In this document: piece after piece, positions 34,954-44,482 of the stretch
Layout: each line of letters opens with the position of its first letter
Position numbering within the stretch: position 1 is the first letter of the stretch
Assembly (NCBI GenBank): GCA_020736575.1
Contig: JAGPYM010000001.1
Coordinates: 3,410,001 to 3,474,000, forward strand
Direction: 5' to 3'
Origin: Thelonectria olida
Lineage: Eukaryota; Ascomycota; Sordariomycetes; Hypocreales; Nectriaceae
Length of the DNA: 64,000 bases
The notes under the pieces: model-generated
What the model saw: only the letters and a program-made list of their open reading frames with translations
Told to the model about the DNA's origin: nothing
Databases searched by the model: none
Position numbers and translations under genes: made by a program

Positions 34954-35795
34954 TCAGTCCTTCTTTTGGGTGGAAATGATTTCGCCAAGATCACCAAGCG
35001 AGCTCTTGGGGTTCTTCTTTCTTTCCTGATTTTCGCTTGCAGAGTCCTTTACCTCCGCAGTTTCCTCCGCACCCGCCGTCTTCTCCTCCTTGGGCCACAG
35101 CCCCATGCGGCCGAGCACTCCTCCCGTGCCCGCTGTGGCACCCGCCTCCGTGCCCTCGGTCTGGGAGGTGGACGGCGTGTCCGTAGTCGTCGCCCCCGTC
35201 GCCGCTTGCTGTCTCTTCCTCTCCAGATGAGCCTTGAGCGCCTTCTCCTCCTCGTCTCGGACCTCGAGCTCGCGGATCCACTTGAGGCGCTTCTCCTCGG
35301 CGTCGCGCTGTTCCTTGAGCTTGCGGAGCTCCTTGGTCTTCTCGCGGTCCTTGTTGTAGTACATGCTGCCGGCTACCATGGCGATGACCGTGAATCCCTG
35401 GGCCGCCACTCGGGCTCGGAACATCCGGTTCGCTTGCTTCGAGTCGCCGCGGCGGAGAGCCCGGTAGGCGTTGATGAAGGCCAGAGTCGTGAGGCCGATT
35501 CCTGCGGATATAATGTATGAGTGATATGGGCGCCAGGGGGATTGAGAGCGAACAAGGTCAGAAAGAAATCAGGAAAAAGGCCAATTTACCCAGGGGAATC
35601 AGCGGCTCCTCCTTGATCTTGCGAAGAACCTTGTGCATAGGTCGTTCGTTGTAGAATTCCCTGTCTATTGCGTGAGTGGGGATCCGGAAGCCGATTGCGC
35701 AGCGAAGAAGGACGAGGTAACGATGGGTAAGCATACTGGTTATCGTCGAAGGACGAGGGCAAAGGCCCCGGCATCTGAGGAGGACCGTCGGCCAT
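34954..35795 (-). CDS. rcf1: Respiratory supercomplex factor 1 (HIG1 domain)
   Basis: Three exons, 35795-35737, 35660-35590 and 35501-34954, give 225 residues. Introns are 76 bp (GTATGC...GACAG) and 88 bp (GTAAAT...CGCAG). Rcf1 is a mitochondrial inner-membrane protein that helps cytochrome c oxidase join and stay in supercomplexes with complex III. The protein begins MADGPPQMPGPLPSSFDDNQ, then EFYNERPMHKVLRKIKEEPLIPLG leads into two HIG1 membrane helices (GLTTLAFINAYRALRRGD; QGFTVIAMVAGSMYYNKDRE) with the QANRMFRARVAAQ loop between them. A charged coiled coil (RKLKEQRDAEEKRLKWIREL) and a low-complexity Thr/Gly/Ala tail follow. Length is typical for Sordariomycete Rcf1. It is divergent from the ZZ/EF-hand gene. 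Confidence 0.93.
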
Positions 35796-36082
35796 GGCGT
35801 GTTGTGAATGGTAGAGCAATTGCGCTTGAAGGTGCCAAATTGGAAGTTTTCGGTGTTGATGATGGAGCTGAGAGAAGGTGGGCTGAGGAAATTCAGCTTG
35901 TACCTAAGGTATCCGTACATGTACCGACTCACTGGAGGATAGCGCTGAGAATCCATCCATGACAGGCCATGGGCGCGGAGTAAGTGTCATGGAAGCCCGG
36001 TACGTACCTTAACTCAGAGACGGATTGAGCCGCTAAGGTCGCACGGGCCAGATCTTCAAACTGTTCTCCATGGCTGACTGAC

Positions 36083-36116
36083 TCCAGCTCCAGCTCAGCT
36101 CCAGCTCCAGCTCCAA
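36083..36116. repeat. CCAGCT short tandem repeat
   Basis: Five to six CCAGCT/CAGCTC units, slightly interrupted, in a shared promoter. Confidence 0.75.
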
Positions 36117-36215
36117 AGCTTCATCAACCAGACGCGACATGCTTAGATTTGTCATCCACAAAATCTACCGTCCCCGTTAACAGCACCGTTTTTCTTCATC
36201 AATCCTCCAACTTGC

Positions 36216-36222
36216 TATAAAT
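36216..36222 (+). promoter_or_regulatory. TATA box of the ZZ/EF-hand gene
   Basis: TATAAAT about 100 bp before the start codon at 36319. Confidence 0.55.
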
Positions 36223-36318
36223 ACACGACCACTCTGTTGCCCCTTATCCCGACCATCCTCCGAAACCGTCCAGACTCCCAGTACCTTCAGTCTCACCATG
36301 CTACATACCTAGGTTACC

Positions 36319-38997
36319 ATGTGGTTGACGACACCATCCGTCGAAAGCATTACACGGCCACGTCTGGCCATCGCCGTCGTTTCTATTGTCGCTGCTGCCT
36401 CCGTCGGATATTACACATACATCAGTCGCTCAGCCCTCGACGAAGCCCTTCAAGGACCCGGCCTACATCGCAGCAACGCTGTTCGCCGTGTTCGTCGGCA
36501 TCGCAGGCATGAGGCTGGATCAAGCTCTTCGTCCGAGACCCCTGGTGATGAGAACGTCGATGTAGACACTGTGCGACCTCCAGGCGACGGGGAGACGATC
36601 GTCGAGGGTGGCCCTGAAGAATGGTGGAACGAACCTAGTGGCTATCCCCTGAACCAACGAGCTGGCCACAATATCGTCAATCTTCTTTTTAGAGTTTCTG
36701 AGGATAATGCCCGCCGAAATGGATGTGTTCATCGCGGTTGCCAGTGCAATGCCTGTGGCATGGTGCCAATCCGCGGAGTCCGCTACCGATGTGCCAATTG
36801 CGCCGACTTCGACCTTTGCGAGACGTGCGAAGCGCAAGGGATACACACTAAGACGCACATCTTCTACAAAATCCGCGTGCCCGCGCCTCCTTTCGGTCCT
36901 CGACAGATGCAGCCTGTATGGTACACTGGAGATCCAGACACTTGTCGTCGAACTCTACCACGCGGGCTCATCCCCAAGCTTTCTCGCGAGACGGGGTTTG
37001 AACGGCCCGAGTTGGAAGCGTTTTGGGAACAGTGGACATTCATGGCCAACTCTGAGTGGAGGGACGACCCAGACGACCTGGGAATTGCCATGGATCGAAA
37101 GACGTTTGAGCGATGCTTAGTGCCGACAGGAGGTTCCCGTCACGCTGCACCAAACCTTATCCATGATCGAATGTTCTCCTTCTACGACTCCAACAACGAC
37201 GATTTGATTGGCTTCACCGAGTTTCTTCACGGCCTGTCATATAGAAAGCGCAAGGACAAGCTTCATAAGATCTTCGCTGGGTACGACATTGACGGTGATG
37301 GTTTCGTGGACCGAAGAGATTTCCTCCGAATGTTTCGTGCCTACTACGTCCTCTACAAACAGATGCACAAAGACATTCTGGATGGACTAGAGGACCAGCT
37401 CCTTGCTAGTACCGAAGCCCAACAATTGGTCACAAGTCGACAACCGCTCAGTAGTCTGTTTGGTAGGGAAGGCAGAGTTCCAGAAGGCGAGGGACGACCA
37501 CGGTACGAAGGCAAAATGTATAATCGCGATGGCAGCATCGATATCATCGATGATCACGAAAGTGTCGTGGTTCCAAATCGCGGAGACACTTCAACGCGAA
37601 CGGACATCCTGACTGGCTTGTTTGCATGCGAGACTGAGCACCGCTCACGGCGACGCTTCATCACCAGGAGCGATAACGACACGAATTGGCGCACAGTACG
37701 CCGCCTGAGCAATAGCGACGCTGATCGAGCATTCTGGGTTACACTTTTGGAGCCTCCGGGCAATCTGGCGGACATACCGGAATTCCTCATGGGTGGCCAT
37801 AGCCTAGAGATTGAGGAACCCTCTGATGACGAAGATGACGATGAACGGGCGGGGACCGGCGATGAGCCTCGTGCGGTTAATGGAATCTTGGAAGATGCCG
37901 AAGATACGTCTAATACAGCGCCGAACGAGAGCGAGCTTCGAGCTAGAACCATCGCAAGTAATCGACAACGGGCACCCAAGCTAGAAAAGCGAAAAAGGGA
38001 CATGGCTCGAGCTCAGCTGCACGAAAGGTGGAAAAGAAGACAGTTCTATCTCGACGAAGAAGAAGGAGGCGCTGCTCCGCAAGACTGGAATGATGGCGAG
38101 GACATTCTTGCGGACCTCCGCGAGCTGGGCGAGAGCTCCAAGTCTGCCGAAGAGCAGCTACAATCCCCAGGGTCACCATCCAGTTCCAATACGCGCTTCA
38201 TCGATGGCATAGATGAAAGCGAAACGTTGACTGGCACGACATCATCCAAGGGCTTCTCCAAACAGCTGAATGGGTTGGGCTTGCCCGAGGCTGAAAGAGA
38301 TGCTGGGAAGGAAATTTTATACCAAGTCACGCAGCAGGCTTTCAACGAGCTCCTTGATACCATCTTCAAACCGGCAGAAGACCTTGCGCTTGAGGCAGCC
38401 AAGACCAAACAGCAACGCGAAAAGTACAAGGAGTTGATAGACCCGATTGAGGTCAAACTAGATGACGGCGAACCCAGTGGGCTAAAGTCCTCGGATGATG
38501 AAAACGGCACGAAGAAGTCATCGTCAGAAAAGTCGATCGAGGAGTTGCTAGCGGAGACGGGATACAGCCTTGAGTTACCGGCCGGTCGCAATGCGGTCGA
38601 GATTGAGACGGAGATCGAAATCATTCACGAAGACGAAGAGGAAGAGACCACCAGTGTATCTGAGCTCGAGTCGGAGGATGATCGAGACCCCACGCTCCCC
38701 CAGTTCCGACCCCACAGTAGTGAGGAGGGGGGGTTTTCTCAGTGGTCTGAATGGTATCCAATTACACGACGGGGCTCTACGCCCTCAGAACACGAGGAGA
38801 GCGAGGTTGAGGAAGAACCATCGCTCTTGACACTACACCAATGGAAGCGGCTGAGCATAGCTGAGGCCAGGGCCCTTCAGAGGGGTGGCTGGGGCAAGTT
38901 GAGCCTGGACGAATTCGAAGGCATCTACAAGAGCCAGGAGCAACAAGGCAACAGGCTGGAGTATCTTGGAAGTTGGATCGACTTCTGCATCCCTTAG
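36319..38997 (+). CDS. Membrane-anchored ZZ zinc-finger and EF-hand protein
   Basis: A single exon of 892 residues. A short hydrophobic helix near the N-terminus (LAIAVVSIVAAASVGYYTYI, about 16-35) looks like a signal anchor. A ZZ zinc finger follows at about 140-182 (CNACGMVPIRGVRYRC, CADFDLCETCE, HTKTH). Two EF-hands come next, with loops DSNNDDLIGFTE (near 290) and DIDGDGFVDRRD (near 322); the second is canonical, the first less so at the +9 position. The last 500 residues are mostly disordered and acidic, with helical patches (LYQVTQQAFNELLDTIFKPAEDLALEA). Calcium binding and a protein-docking role are inferred; no catalytic domain is visible. I know similar domain orders in fungal proteins of unknown function. 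Confidence 0.85.
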   Translation: MWLTTPSVESITRPRLAIAVVSIVAAASVGYYTYISRSALDEALQGPGLHRSNAVRRVRRHRRHEAGSSSSSETPGDENVDVDTVRPPGDGETIVEGGPEEWWNEPSGYPLNQRAGHNIVNLLFRVSEDNARRNGCVHRGCQCNACGMVPIRGVRYRCANCADFDLCETCEAQGIHTKTHIFYKIRVPAPPFGPRQMQPVWYTGDPDTCRRTLPRGLIPKLSRETGFERPELEAFWEQWTFMANSEWRDDPDDLGIAMDRKTFERCLVPTGGSRHAAPNLIHDRMFSFYDSNNDDLIGFTEFLHGLSYRKRKDKLHKIFAGYDIDGDGFVDRRDFLRMFRAYYVLYKQMHKDILDGLEDQLLASTEAQQLVTSRQPLSSLFGREGRVPEGEGRPRYEGKMYNRDGSIDIIDDHESVVVPNRGDTSTRTDILTGLFACETEHRSRRRFITRSDNDTNWRTVRRLSNSDADRAFWVTLLEPPGNLADIPEFLMGGHSLEIEEPSDDEDDDERAGTGDEPRAVNGILEDAEDTSNTAPNESELRARTIASNRQRAPKLEKRKRDMARAQLHERWKRRQFYLDEEEGGAAPQDWNDGEDILADLRELGESSKSAEEQLQSPGSPSSSNTRFIDGIDESETLTGTTSSKGFSKQLNGLGLPEAERDAGKEILYQVTQQAFNELLDTIFKPAEDLALEAAKTKQQREKYKELIDPIEVKLDDGEPSGLKSSDDENGTKKSSSEKSIEELLAETGYSLELPAGRNAVEIETEIEIIHEDEEEETTSVSELESEDDRDPTLPQFRPHSSEEGGFSQWSEWYPITRRGSTPSEHEESEVEEEPSLLTLHQWKRLSIAEARALQRGGWGKLSLDEFEGIYKSQEQQGNRLEYLGSWIDFCIP

Positions 38998-39184
38998 GGT
39001 GGCATGGCGGAGCCCATTGTCAAGTTATGGTGGCGTGATCACAGCGAATGCGAATGCGAACGCTCCAGTAGCATGCTTCACAGCGAGTTATGAGAGATGA
39101 CAGTGGTATCCCAGGTTTAATAAAATCATTATTCTAGTTTTTCTTTCTTTTGGTGAGATTCATAACTCCTTGCCCCATGGTCCA
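38998..39184. other. Short convergent intergenic region
   Basis: Only 187 bp separate the stop codons of two convergent genes, so their 3' UTRs likely overlap. A possible AATAAA-type signal is seen as TTTAATAAAATCATT near 39117. Confidence 0.5.
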
Positions 39185-40240
39185 TCATGCCTTAACATTT
39201 CCGTCATTGGGATATTCACAAAAAGGATATTCGTCGTCCTCGGTTGAGTCGTCAGAGTCGCAACAGCAACTAATGGCCAAAATGCCAACAAAGATGGCCA
39301 TGAAGGCGGCAAAGAAAACAAGGCAGAAGAAGAGGGGTATAGAAAGGAACTTGAACAAGACACCGACGAAGAGGACAAGAAGAGTCGAGCCGACGTGTGA
39401 TCGCCACGAGCCCTGGTCGGTGGGCGAGTAGTTGATCAGGCCGCGTGGGCCTTGGTCCATGGCCAGGACGATGAGGATGCCTGCGCTCAGGAAGGATGCG
39501 GCGTCGAGGAACGATATTAAATAGAGGATCCATCGTGGGAAGCGACCTCGGAGGACGCTGAGAGAGAGTATGCCCAAGATGAAGAGGATGATGGAGAGGG
39601 CGGTTGATGCGACGGCGGCGGCGAAGGCGACGGTGAAGAAGGTTGTGGGACGGGAGGACGGTGCGAGATGGCTTTCCACTTGAGCCAAGGCCGAAGCCCA
39701 TGGTTTCATTTGCTGAGCGACGGAGGAGGTCGACGCATCGCTTCCGAGCTTGGCCTCTATGGCAAAGGTCATCATGTCTCCGACCGTCATGACGGGGGGG
39801 AAGGCCCATTTGCACGAGACAGCGTCGCCGTCGTGCTCGACGCATACGCCTGTTTGTTGCTAGGATGAGCAAAGACTGCTTCTGGTGAACAGCTCGGTTG
39901 GCTCGACGTACCTGTCAATCCCCAGTACCAAGAACTCGGCAACGCATCGATGCGGAGGTCCTCGGCCGCCACGGTCGTCGTGTTAGCCGCTGCGTCGACG
40001 AGCGACTCGGCGTCGACGCGGAAGAGGTAGAGGGCCTTTGTGCGGGGTGCCAGACATGCCATGAGGACGACGACATTTGCGACGAGGCCGACTATTTGGT
40101 CTTGGTTATTATCGGCATCTCTAGACGTCTTGGTGTTACTCACGAACGAGGGCAATCATGAACCAGAAACTCCAGTCTCTGGACTCGCCGATGCCGACGG
40201 CCTGACGCAGGGCCTGAGCCGTGGTCCTTTTCTGCCTCAT
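39185..40240 (-). CDS. SUR7/PalI-family four-helix membrane protein
   Basis: Three exons, 40240-40144, 40091-39912 and 39849-39185, give 313 residues. Introns are 52 bp (GTGAGT...ATAG) and 62 bp (GTACGT...ACAG). Four membrane helices are visible: WFMIALVRLGLVANVVVLMA, FFTVAFAAAVASTALSIILF, WILYLISFLDAASFLSAGIL and a long last one from LLVLFVGVLFKFLSIPLFF. The extracellular first loop carries the claudin-like SSWYWGLTGVCVEHDGDAVSC, with two cysteines, as in SUR7 proteins. The C-terminus is acidic (DDSTEDDEYPFCEY) after a CCC cluster, a possible palmitoylation site. SUR7 proteins mark eisosome-related plasma-membrane domains, while PalI members act in ambient pH sensing; this one is closer to the general SUR7 type. 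A plasma-membrane location is inferred. Confidence 0.85.
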
Positions 40241-41132
40241 TTTGGCGAGGATGTTTCTTGTGCGTTTGACATGTTTTCTTCCTTGGCGGACGAAGAGCAA
40301 AAGAAGAAGCACAATGTCGCCATGTCATTTATTCATTGAGTTAATTGGCGTGCAAAGGGGTTAGTCAAGCAGCTAGCCACCCCATGTGGTGTGCCTGCAC
40401 GCTCTGCCTTGTGACTGTGCCGCCCAAAAAAAAAAATGAAGCCATTCCCCAAAGACGTGCTTGCAAAGCGGCAAGGCCAGGACTATGACACAGTCATTTT
40501 ACGAAATAGTTTGCTTGCTTTAGTGTTAGTTTGCCTCTCGAGGTGCTACACGGGGCGCAGTTGAACCAACAGAGAGGGTTCTGCGCATTAGTTCCATTTC
40601 ATTATCGCAGATGCCTGCTATAGGAGTGACTGCGGATAGGGGCATGCGTCGTCCGTTTCCTTTCCCCAGGGCTTGACTCTCTTGTTCCCAACTTCTCTTC
40701 TCACTTGGGGGCCACGATGATCCATCTGTAGTTTGTGCAAAAGCCCTTGTTTCGACGCCAAAAAGCTTAGCGGTCAAGAGGGCGTCGAAGGCTTTCTTCA
40801 GCTGACAGGGTTTAATTTGAGGAAATTTACAGACGAACGGGACGAGAAATGCTAAAAGGAGGGGGAGAACTGTACCTGCATTAGTTCGCCCGGCGAGAAG
40901 CAGTTTTAAGATGAGCAGCGGAACTCGGAACAAATCTCAACCATGTGATGACTGACCGATGATGAGAATTGCTTATTCATTACATACGGAATACATAGTA
41001 TTATCTTTTACCCTTGTGTTCGCTGCATCATAGGCCGTCCGCCCTCGTATAGGTACCTGACCCCGTCCATCTTCATTGTCATACAATAGTTGAGTTCATC
41101 CGAGCCCTGCTCTGTCAAACTACCAATACAGC
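40241..41132. other. Intergenic: SUR7 promoter and Asn-rich gene 3' flank
   Basis: 892 bp. A 135-codon minus frame (40526-40933) with a hydrophobic start opens at TTG and has an in-frame stop just before it, so I do not call it a gene. A run of 11 A lies near 40425. Confidence 0.5.
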
Positions 41133-42364
41133 TCATAGAGTTGCCTTTGTCGAATCAGCATCGGCAAAGCCCAAAATCGCATTCCACGTGTCCGCCGTGC
41201 TCTGGTCCCGGGTCCCCAGCGCCTCAATCTGTGCCTTGGCGTCCAGGCACGCCGTGTGCGCCTCGTCGCTCGCCTCGCACACGTTGATGAGCTGGTCGCA
41301 GATGCGGTTCGTAATGATGTTGGGGTTGAGCGCCTCCTGCTGACCTTCGGCCACGAGGGGATCCTGCGGGATAAAGGTAAACTCGGTGGCTGCCCGGCCG
41401 TTGAGTCCGGCGACGCGCGCCATGGTCGGCGTGCACTGGCCAAAGTCGAGGTCGCCCGTCTGGTTGTCGCCCGTCGCGTCATCGTTGTTGTTGGTGTCGT
41501 CGTTGTTGGTATCGTCATTGTTGTTAGCGTTGTCGTTGCCCGTATTGCCATCAGCCAAGGTGCCGTTCGTGGCATTATCATTCCCGCCAGTGGTGCTATT
41601 GCTCGGGGCGTTGTTATTTCCTCCCTTGCAAGGAGACTGGACCGCATTATTGTTGCCATTGTTGCCATTGTTGCCATTGTTGCCATCTGCCGCGTTGTTA
41701 TTGTCCGTACCATCGGCAGGCGTGGTGCTGTTCGCTGCATCACCCCCAGCCGCACTTTCGTCCAGCCCGTCGAGGGCGACTACATCTCCATTCGCCGCCT
41801 TTGCAGTAAAGTTGCTGAACCCCTGAGCAATCATGACTTCTGCCTGAGACAGGCCATCGGCGGCAAAGGGAGTTGTCTTTGATGTGGCTGAATTGGCGTT
41901 TTCCACGTCCGAGCCAGCCACGGCCGGGTCGACCAGCGGCACGATGCCGCGGAGCTGCTCGCTGGCCGGCAGAGTCGCATCCGCACATACGAATGGCTTG
42001 TCCACGGCAAAAGGATTGAAGTTCGTCTCGGCGGCCACGAGACCAATGGCTGCGTCAATGACTTGCTGGTCGGTTCCCAGCTCGGTGATGATTTGGTCGG
42101 CGATGGTGAGCTGCATTGTACTGTCAGTCATCTGAATTGCCACGCAGCTCTTCTTCTTTTTCTCATCCATACCTTGTCACAGGGACTAGCAGCCGCCAAC
42201 AGAGATCCAGGGATGCTTCCGGCAAGAGTGGCAGCGACACCTGGGTCTCCAAACCCAGCGTCACCAAGAGCCTGCACAGCGGCGACGGGAATCTGCTCTT
42301 GGCCGAAGCGAGCCTCGACGTGCGCCAAAAGAGCGGCGAGAGCGAATACTTTTGAGAGAGACAT
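41133..42364 (-). CDS. Secreted Asn-rich low-complexity protein
   Basis: Two exons, 42364-42173 and 42110-41133, with a 62-bp intron (GTATGG...TGCAG), give 389 residues. A signal peptide (MSLSKVFALAALLAHVEA) is followed by a folded-looking part with a few cysteines (ASPCDK, PFVCAD), then a long Asn/Asp/Gly/Thr tract (about 165-295) with NNGNNGNNGNNN, coded by a 9-bp repeat. The C-terminal part returns to ordinary composition, with Cys pairs (ICDQLINVCEASDEAHTACLDAKAQ). I recognise the type (fungal secreted proteins with a variable Asn tract) but no named domain. A cell-wall or extracellular role is inferred. Potential N-glycosylation sites (NST, NGT, NDT) are abundant in the tract. Confidence 0.75.
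41650..41687 (-). repeat. In-frame 9-bp minisatellite in the Asn-rich gene
   Basis: About four copies of the 9-mer TTGCCATTG (plus-strand reading) code the GNN repeats. Copy-number change would keep the reading frame. Confidence 0.85.
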
Positions 42365-43195
42365 GATCAAGTCGTTTGGGGAAGTATCCTCGAAACAAGC
42401 AAGCAAGCGTAGTGATGGAAACAAGTAGATCAAACCAGAAGATACCCGATCTCGAAGGAAGAGTTGAAACGAATGCGTTCACAGAACTGCAACAAGAAAG
42501 AGAGGAAAGACTAAAAGGAAGGTATGATGATGATGAGCTTGGATTGAATCGTGATGAACAACTCTATCAACTCCAGACGATCCATCCTATATATAAGGTT
42601 GAGTTGACAGGATGATCCTAACAGGGACAAGACGAGTTGTCACGAGGAGAGACTCGCCTGAAGACGAGGCTCTTCTCGACTCAATTGGTCAAAACTCCGT
42701 TGTTTTTCGTCTCATTTCCCCCAGAACGAAGCCATTCAGCCGGGTTCGTTGCGACTCTGTGACATTGACACGGTCAGTTCCCCTGCCTGAGTTTCCGAGA
42801 CGTCTCGGGACTTTCCAGACGAGCGACAGCAGATGAAATTCCATCAATCGAATAGCGAGCTTTCGTCTGCGAGCTGAGAAGGAGGCGAGTCGGCGCTCTT
42901 CCCTAGCGTTGTCGTCGGGCGCTGAGACTCAGACGCTGGTCAAGCAAGTCTCGGAAGCGCAGATCCCGAGGGTTCGGGGTCTCATATGTGGTTGATGGGA
43001 GACGCCAACCTTTGATAGGTAGGGTACTATATTTTTGGCTGTCAAAGTGGCCCAGGAGTCTTGGCTGGGGAGCTGGTGAATCTTGGTCGAGGCTCGCTTA
43101 TCATGGTCGCGGCTCGGATCAAACAGGGGGTCGTGGTGTTTGAGACGTCTTCAAAACCCCGCCAGTTTTGTCCAGACCGTCGCCTTCAAAATACG
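42365..43195. other. Intergenic: Asn-rich gene promoter and AdaA-like 3' flank
   Basis: 831 bp. Short frames on both strands lack features; no RNA gene is seen. Confidence 0.5.
42588..42596 (-). promoter_or_regulatory. TATA box of the Asn-rich gene
   Basis: TTATATATA on the minus strand about 225 bp before the ATG. Confidence 0.4.
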
Positions 43196-43879
43196 TCAGG
43201 CTTCGGGCCACACCACGAAATCGTCCATGGACCATGGGCTGCTCTCGCTCACCGCCGTCGAAGAAGCCTCGGTGCTGGACTGCTGCACGAAGCCTTCACT
43301 GTGCGCCGTTGCCAGCAGCGCATCGTCCCAAAACTCAGGCTCAAGTCCAGGGTCGAAAGCTTCGATATTCAAGGTGTCCAGCCATTCAACCTGTCCGTCA
43401 GGCAATTGATGTCCATGGCTTTCCCGCATGCGTTGTTCACGCAGGTACTCTGTCGGTGTCATGCCCACACACCTCTTAAACACCCTGTGAAAGTGCCACT
43501 TGGACAACCCCGTCTGCCTCGCCATCTGGCTCAAGCTCAGCCTTGCCTCAGCTCCATCTCTGCCCAGCTCCACTGCCTTGTTGTGCACGAAGGCGCGAAT
43601 CTTCTGCACGGCCGCCTCCTCTGGCATGAAGCCGGCCATCTCGGGCTTGCATCGCTTGCAGGCGCGGAAACCTGCCCTCTGAGCGTCCTGTCCGGTTGCA
43701 TAGAACGAGACGTTGGCGCGCCGGGCGAGACGGGCTTTGCAGATGGGTCGGCAGAAGATCTTTGTCGTCTTCACGGCGTACACGAAAAAGCCGTCGGCGT
43801 TAGAGTTGCGCGCGACGACTGCTTGCCATCGAGAGTCGTCGTCTTCGAATAGGGAGATGAAGGGAAGCGGCGAGACCAT
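43196..43879 (-). CDS. AdaA-like protein: Ada metal-binding domain plus AraC-type HTH
   Basis: A single exon of 227 residues; a longer frame upstream begins at GTG, so the ATG at 43879 was chosen. The N-terminal domain (10-80) is the Ada zinc-binding module: DSRWQAVVARNSNADG, FVYAVKTTKIFCRPICKAR and GFRACKRCKPE. Its four cysteines (43, 47, 74, 77) have exactly the spacing of E. coli Ada (38, 42, 69, 72), where Cys38 takes methyl from DNA phosphotriesters. An AraC-type helix-turn-helix follows (about 85-150: LSLSQMARQTGLSKWHFHRVFKR, TPTEYLREQRM). There is no O6-alkylguanine transferase domain. The last 75 residues are acidic and fungus-like (EWLDTLNIEAFDPGLEPEF). A methyl-sensing regulator of alkylation damage is inferred. 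Origin by old transfer from bacteria is likely. Confidence 0.88.
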   Translation of the reverse strand: MVSPLPFISLFEDDDSRWQAVVARNSNADGFFVYAVKTTKIFCRPICKARLARRANVSFYATGQDAQRAGFRACKRCKPEMAGFMPEEAAVQKIRAFVHNKAVELGRDGAEARLSLSQMARQTGLSKWHFHRVFKRCVGMTPTEYLREQRMRESHGHQLPDGQVEWLDTLNIEAFDPGLEPEFWDDALLATAHSEGFVQQSSTEASSTAVSESSPWSMDDFVVWPEA

Positions 43880-44482
43880 GCTTGTTTCTGTCTTGAATAT
43901 TGTGTCATTTGGGTCAATGTGAAACACGATGATTCAAAGGAAAGAAAGACATGTCGTCGACCGTGAAGAAACGGGCAATGACATCGATAGAACACATGTG
44001 GGGTCGTTGCTATCAATGTGTCCAATCAGCTAACCAAGCACATCATATCATCGCGAATTCGAGGGCAATAGCAACTCTACGATACTTTCTGAATTGGTAG
44101 GCATGTTATACTCGAGTATCAACTTTGTTTTGGGGCGTTGGGGGAGCACTTTGTCGTTATGCGCCTGAAATTGCACTTCAAAACTTGCTTACCTATTGAC
44201 TAGGTATCTTGGAGAGAGAATGCCAATTATCGGGTGCCCATTCCCTTGCCGCTTTCAACTCTGCCTGATATCAATCAAATCAAAAACTTCCATTTCCATC
44301 AGACCTGTAGTTGTTCTCGTCGCCAACCGCTCATCAATATGACCCAAGTTCAGATCGCATACCCTAGACCATTCTCGAAGCCCAACTTGGGACACCCTGA
44401 TTCCAATTAGGCTCCGACTTCCCGTTCAGAATCCTACCCAGTATAGGAAACCCCTGCAGCTTTTCCCATTCGTCTGGATCGA
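43880..44482. other. Intergenic: AdaA-like promoter and hydrolase 3' flank
   Basis: 603 bp, AT-rich in its middle. Nothing is recognised. Confidence 0.5.

Larger units (their letters stand above)
35796..36318. other. Divergent promoter: RCF1 / ZZ-EF gene
   Basis: 523 bp between two divergent starts. It holds a CAGCTC-type short repeat (36083-36116) and a TATA box (36216-36222) for the plus-strand gene. Confidence 0.55.

Noticed and set aside
40526..40933. 135-codon minus frame with a hydrophobic N-terminus
   Set aside because: It opens at TTG with an in-frame TGA just upstream, and I could not find an upstream exon.
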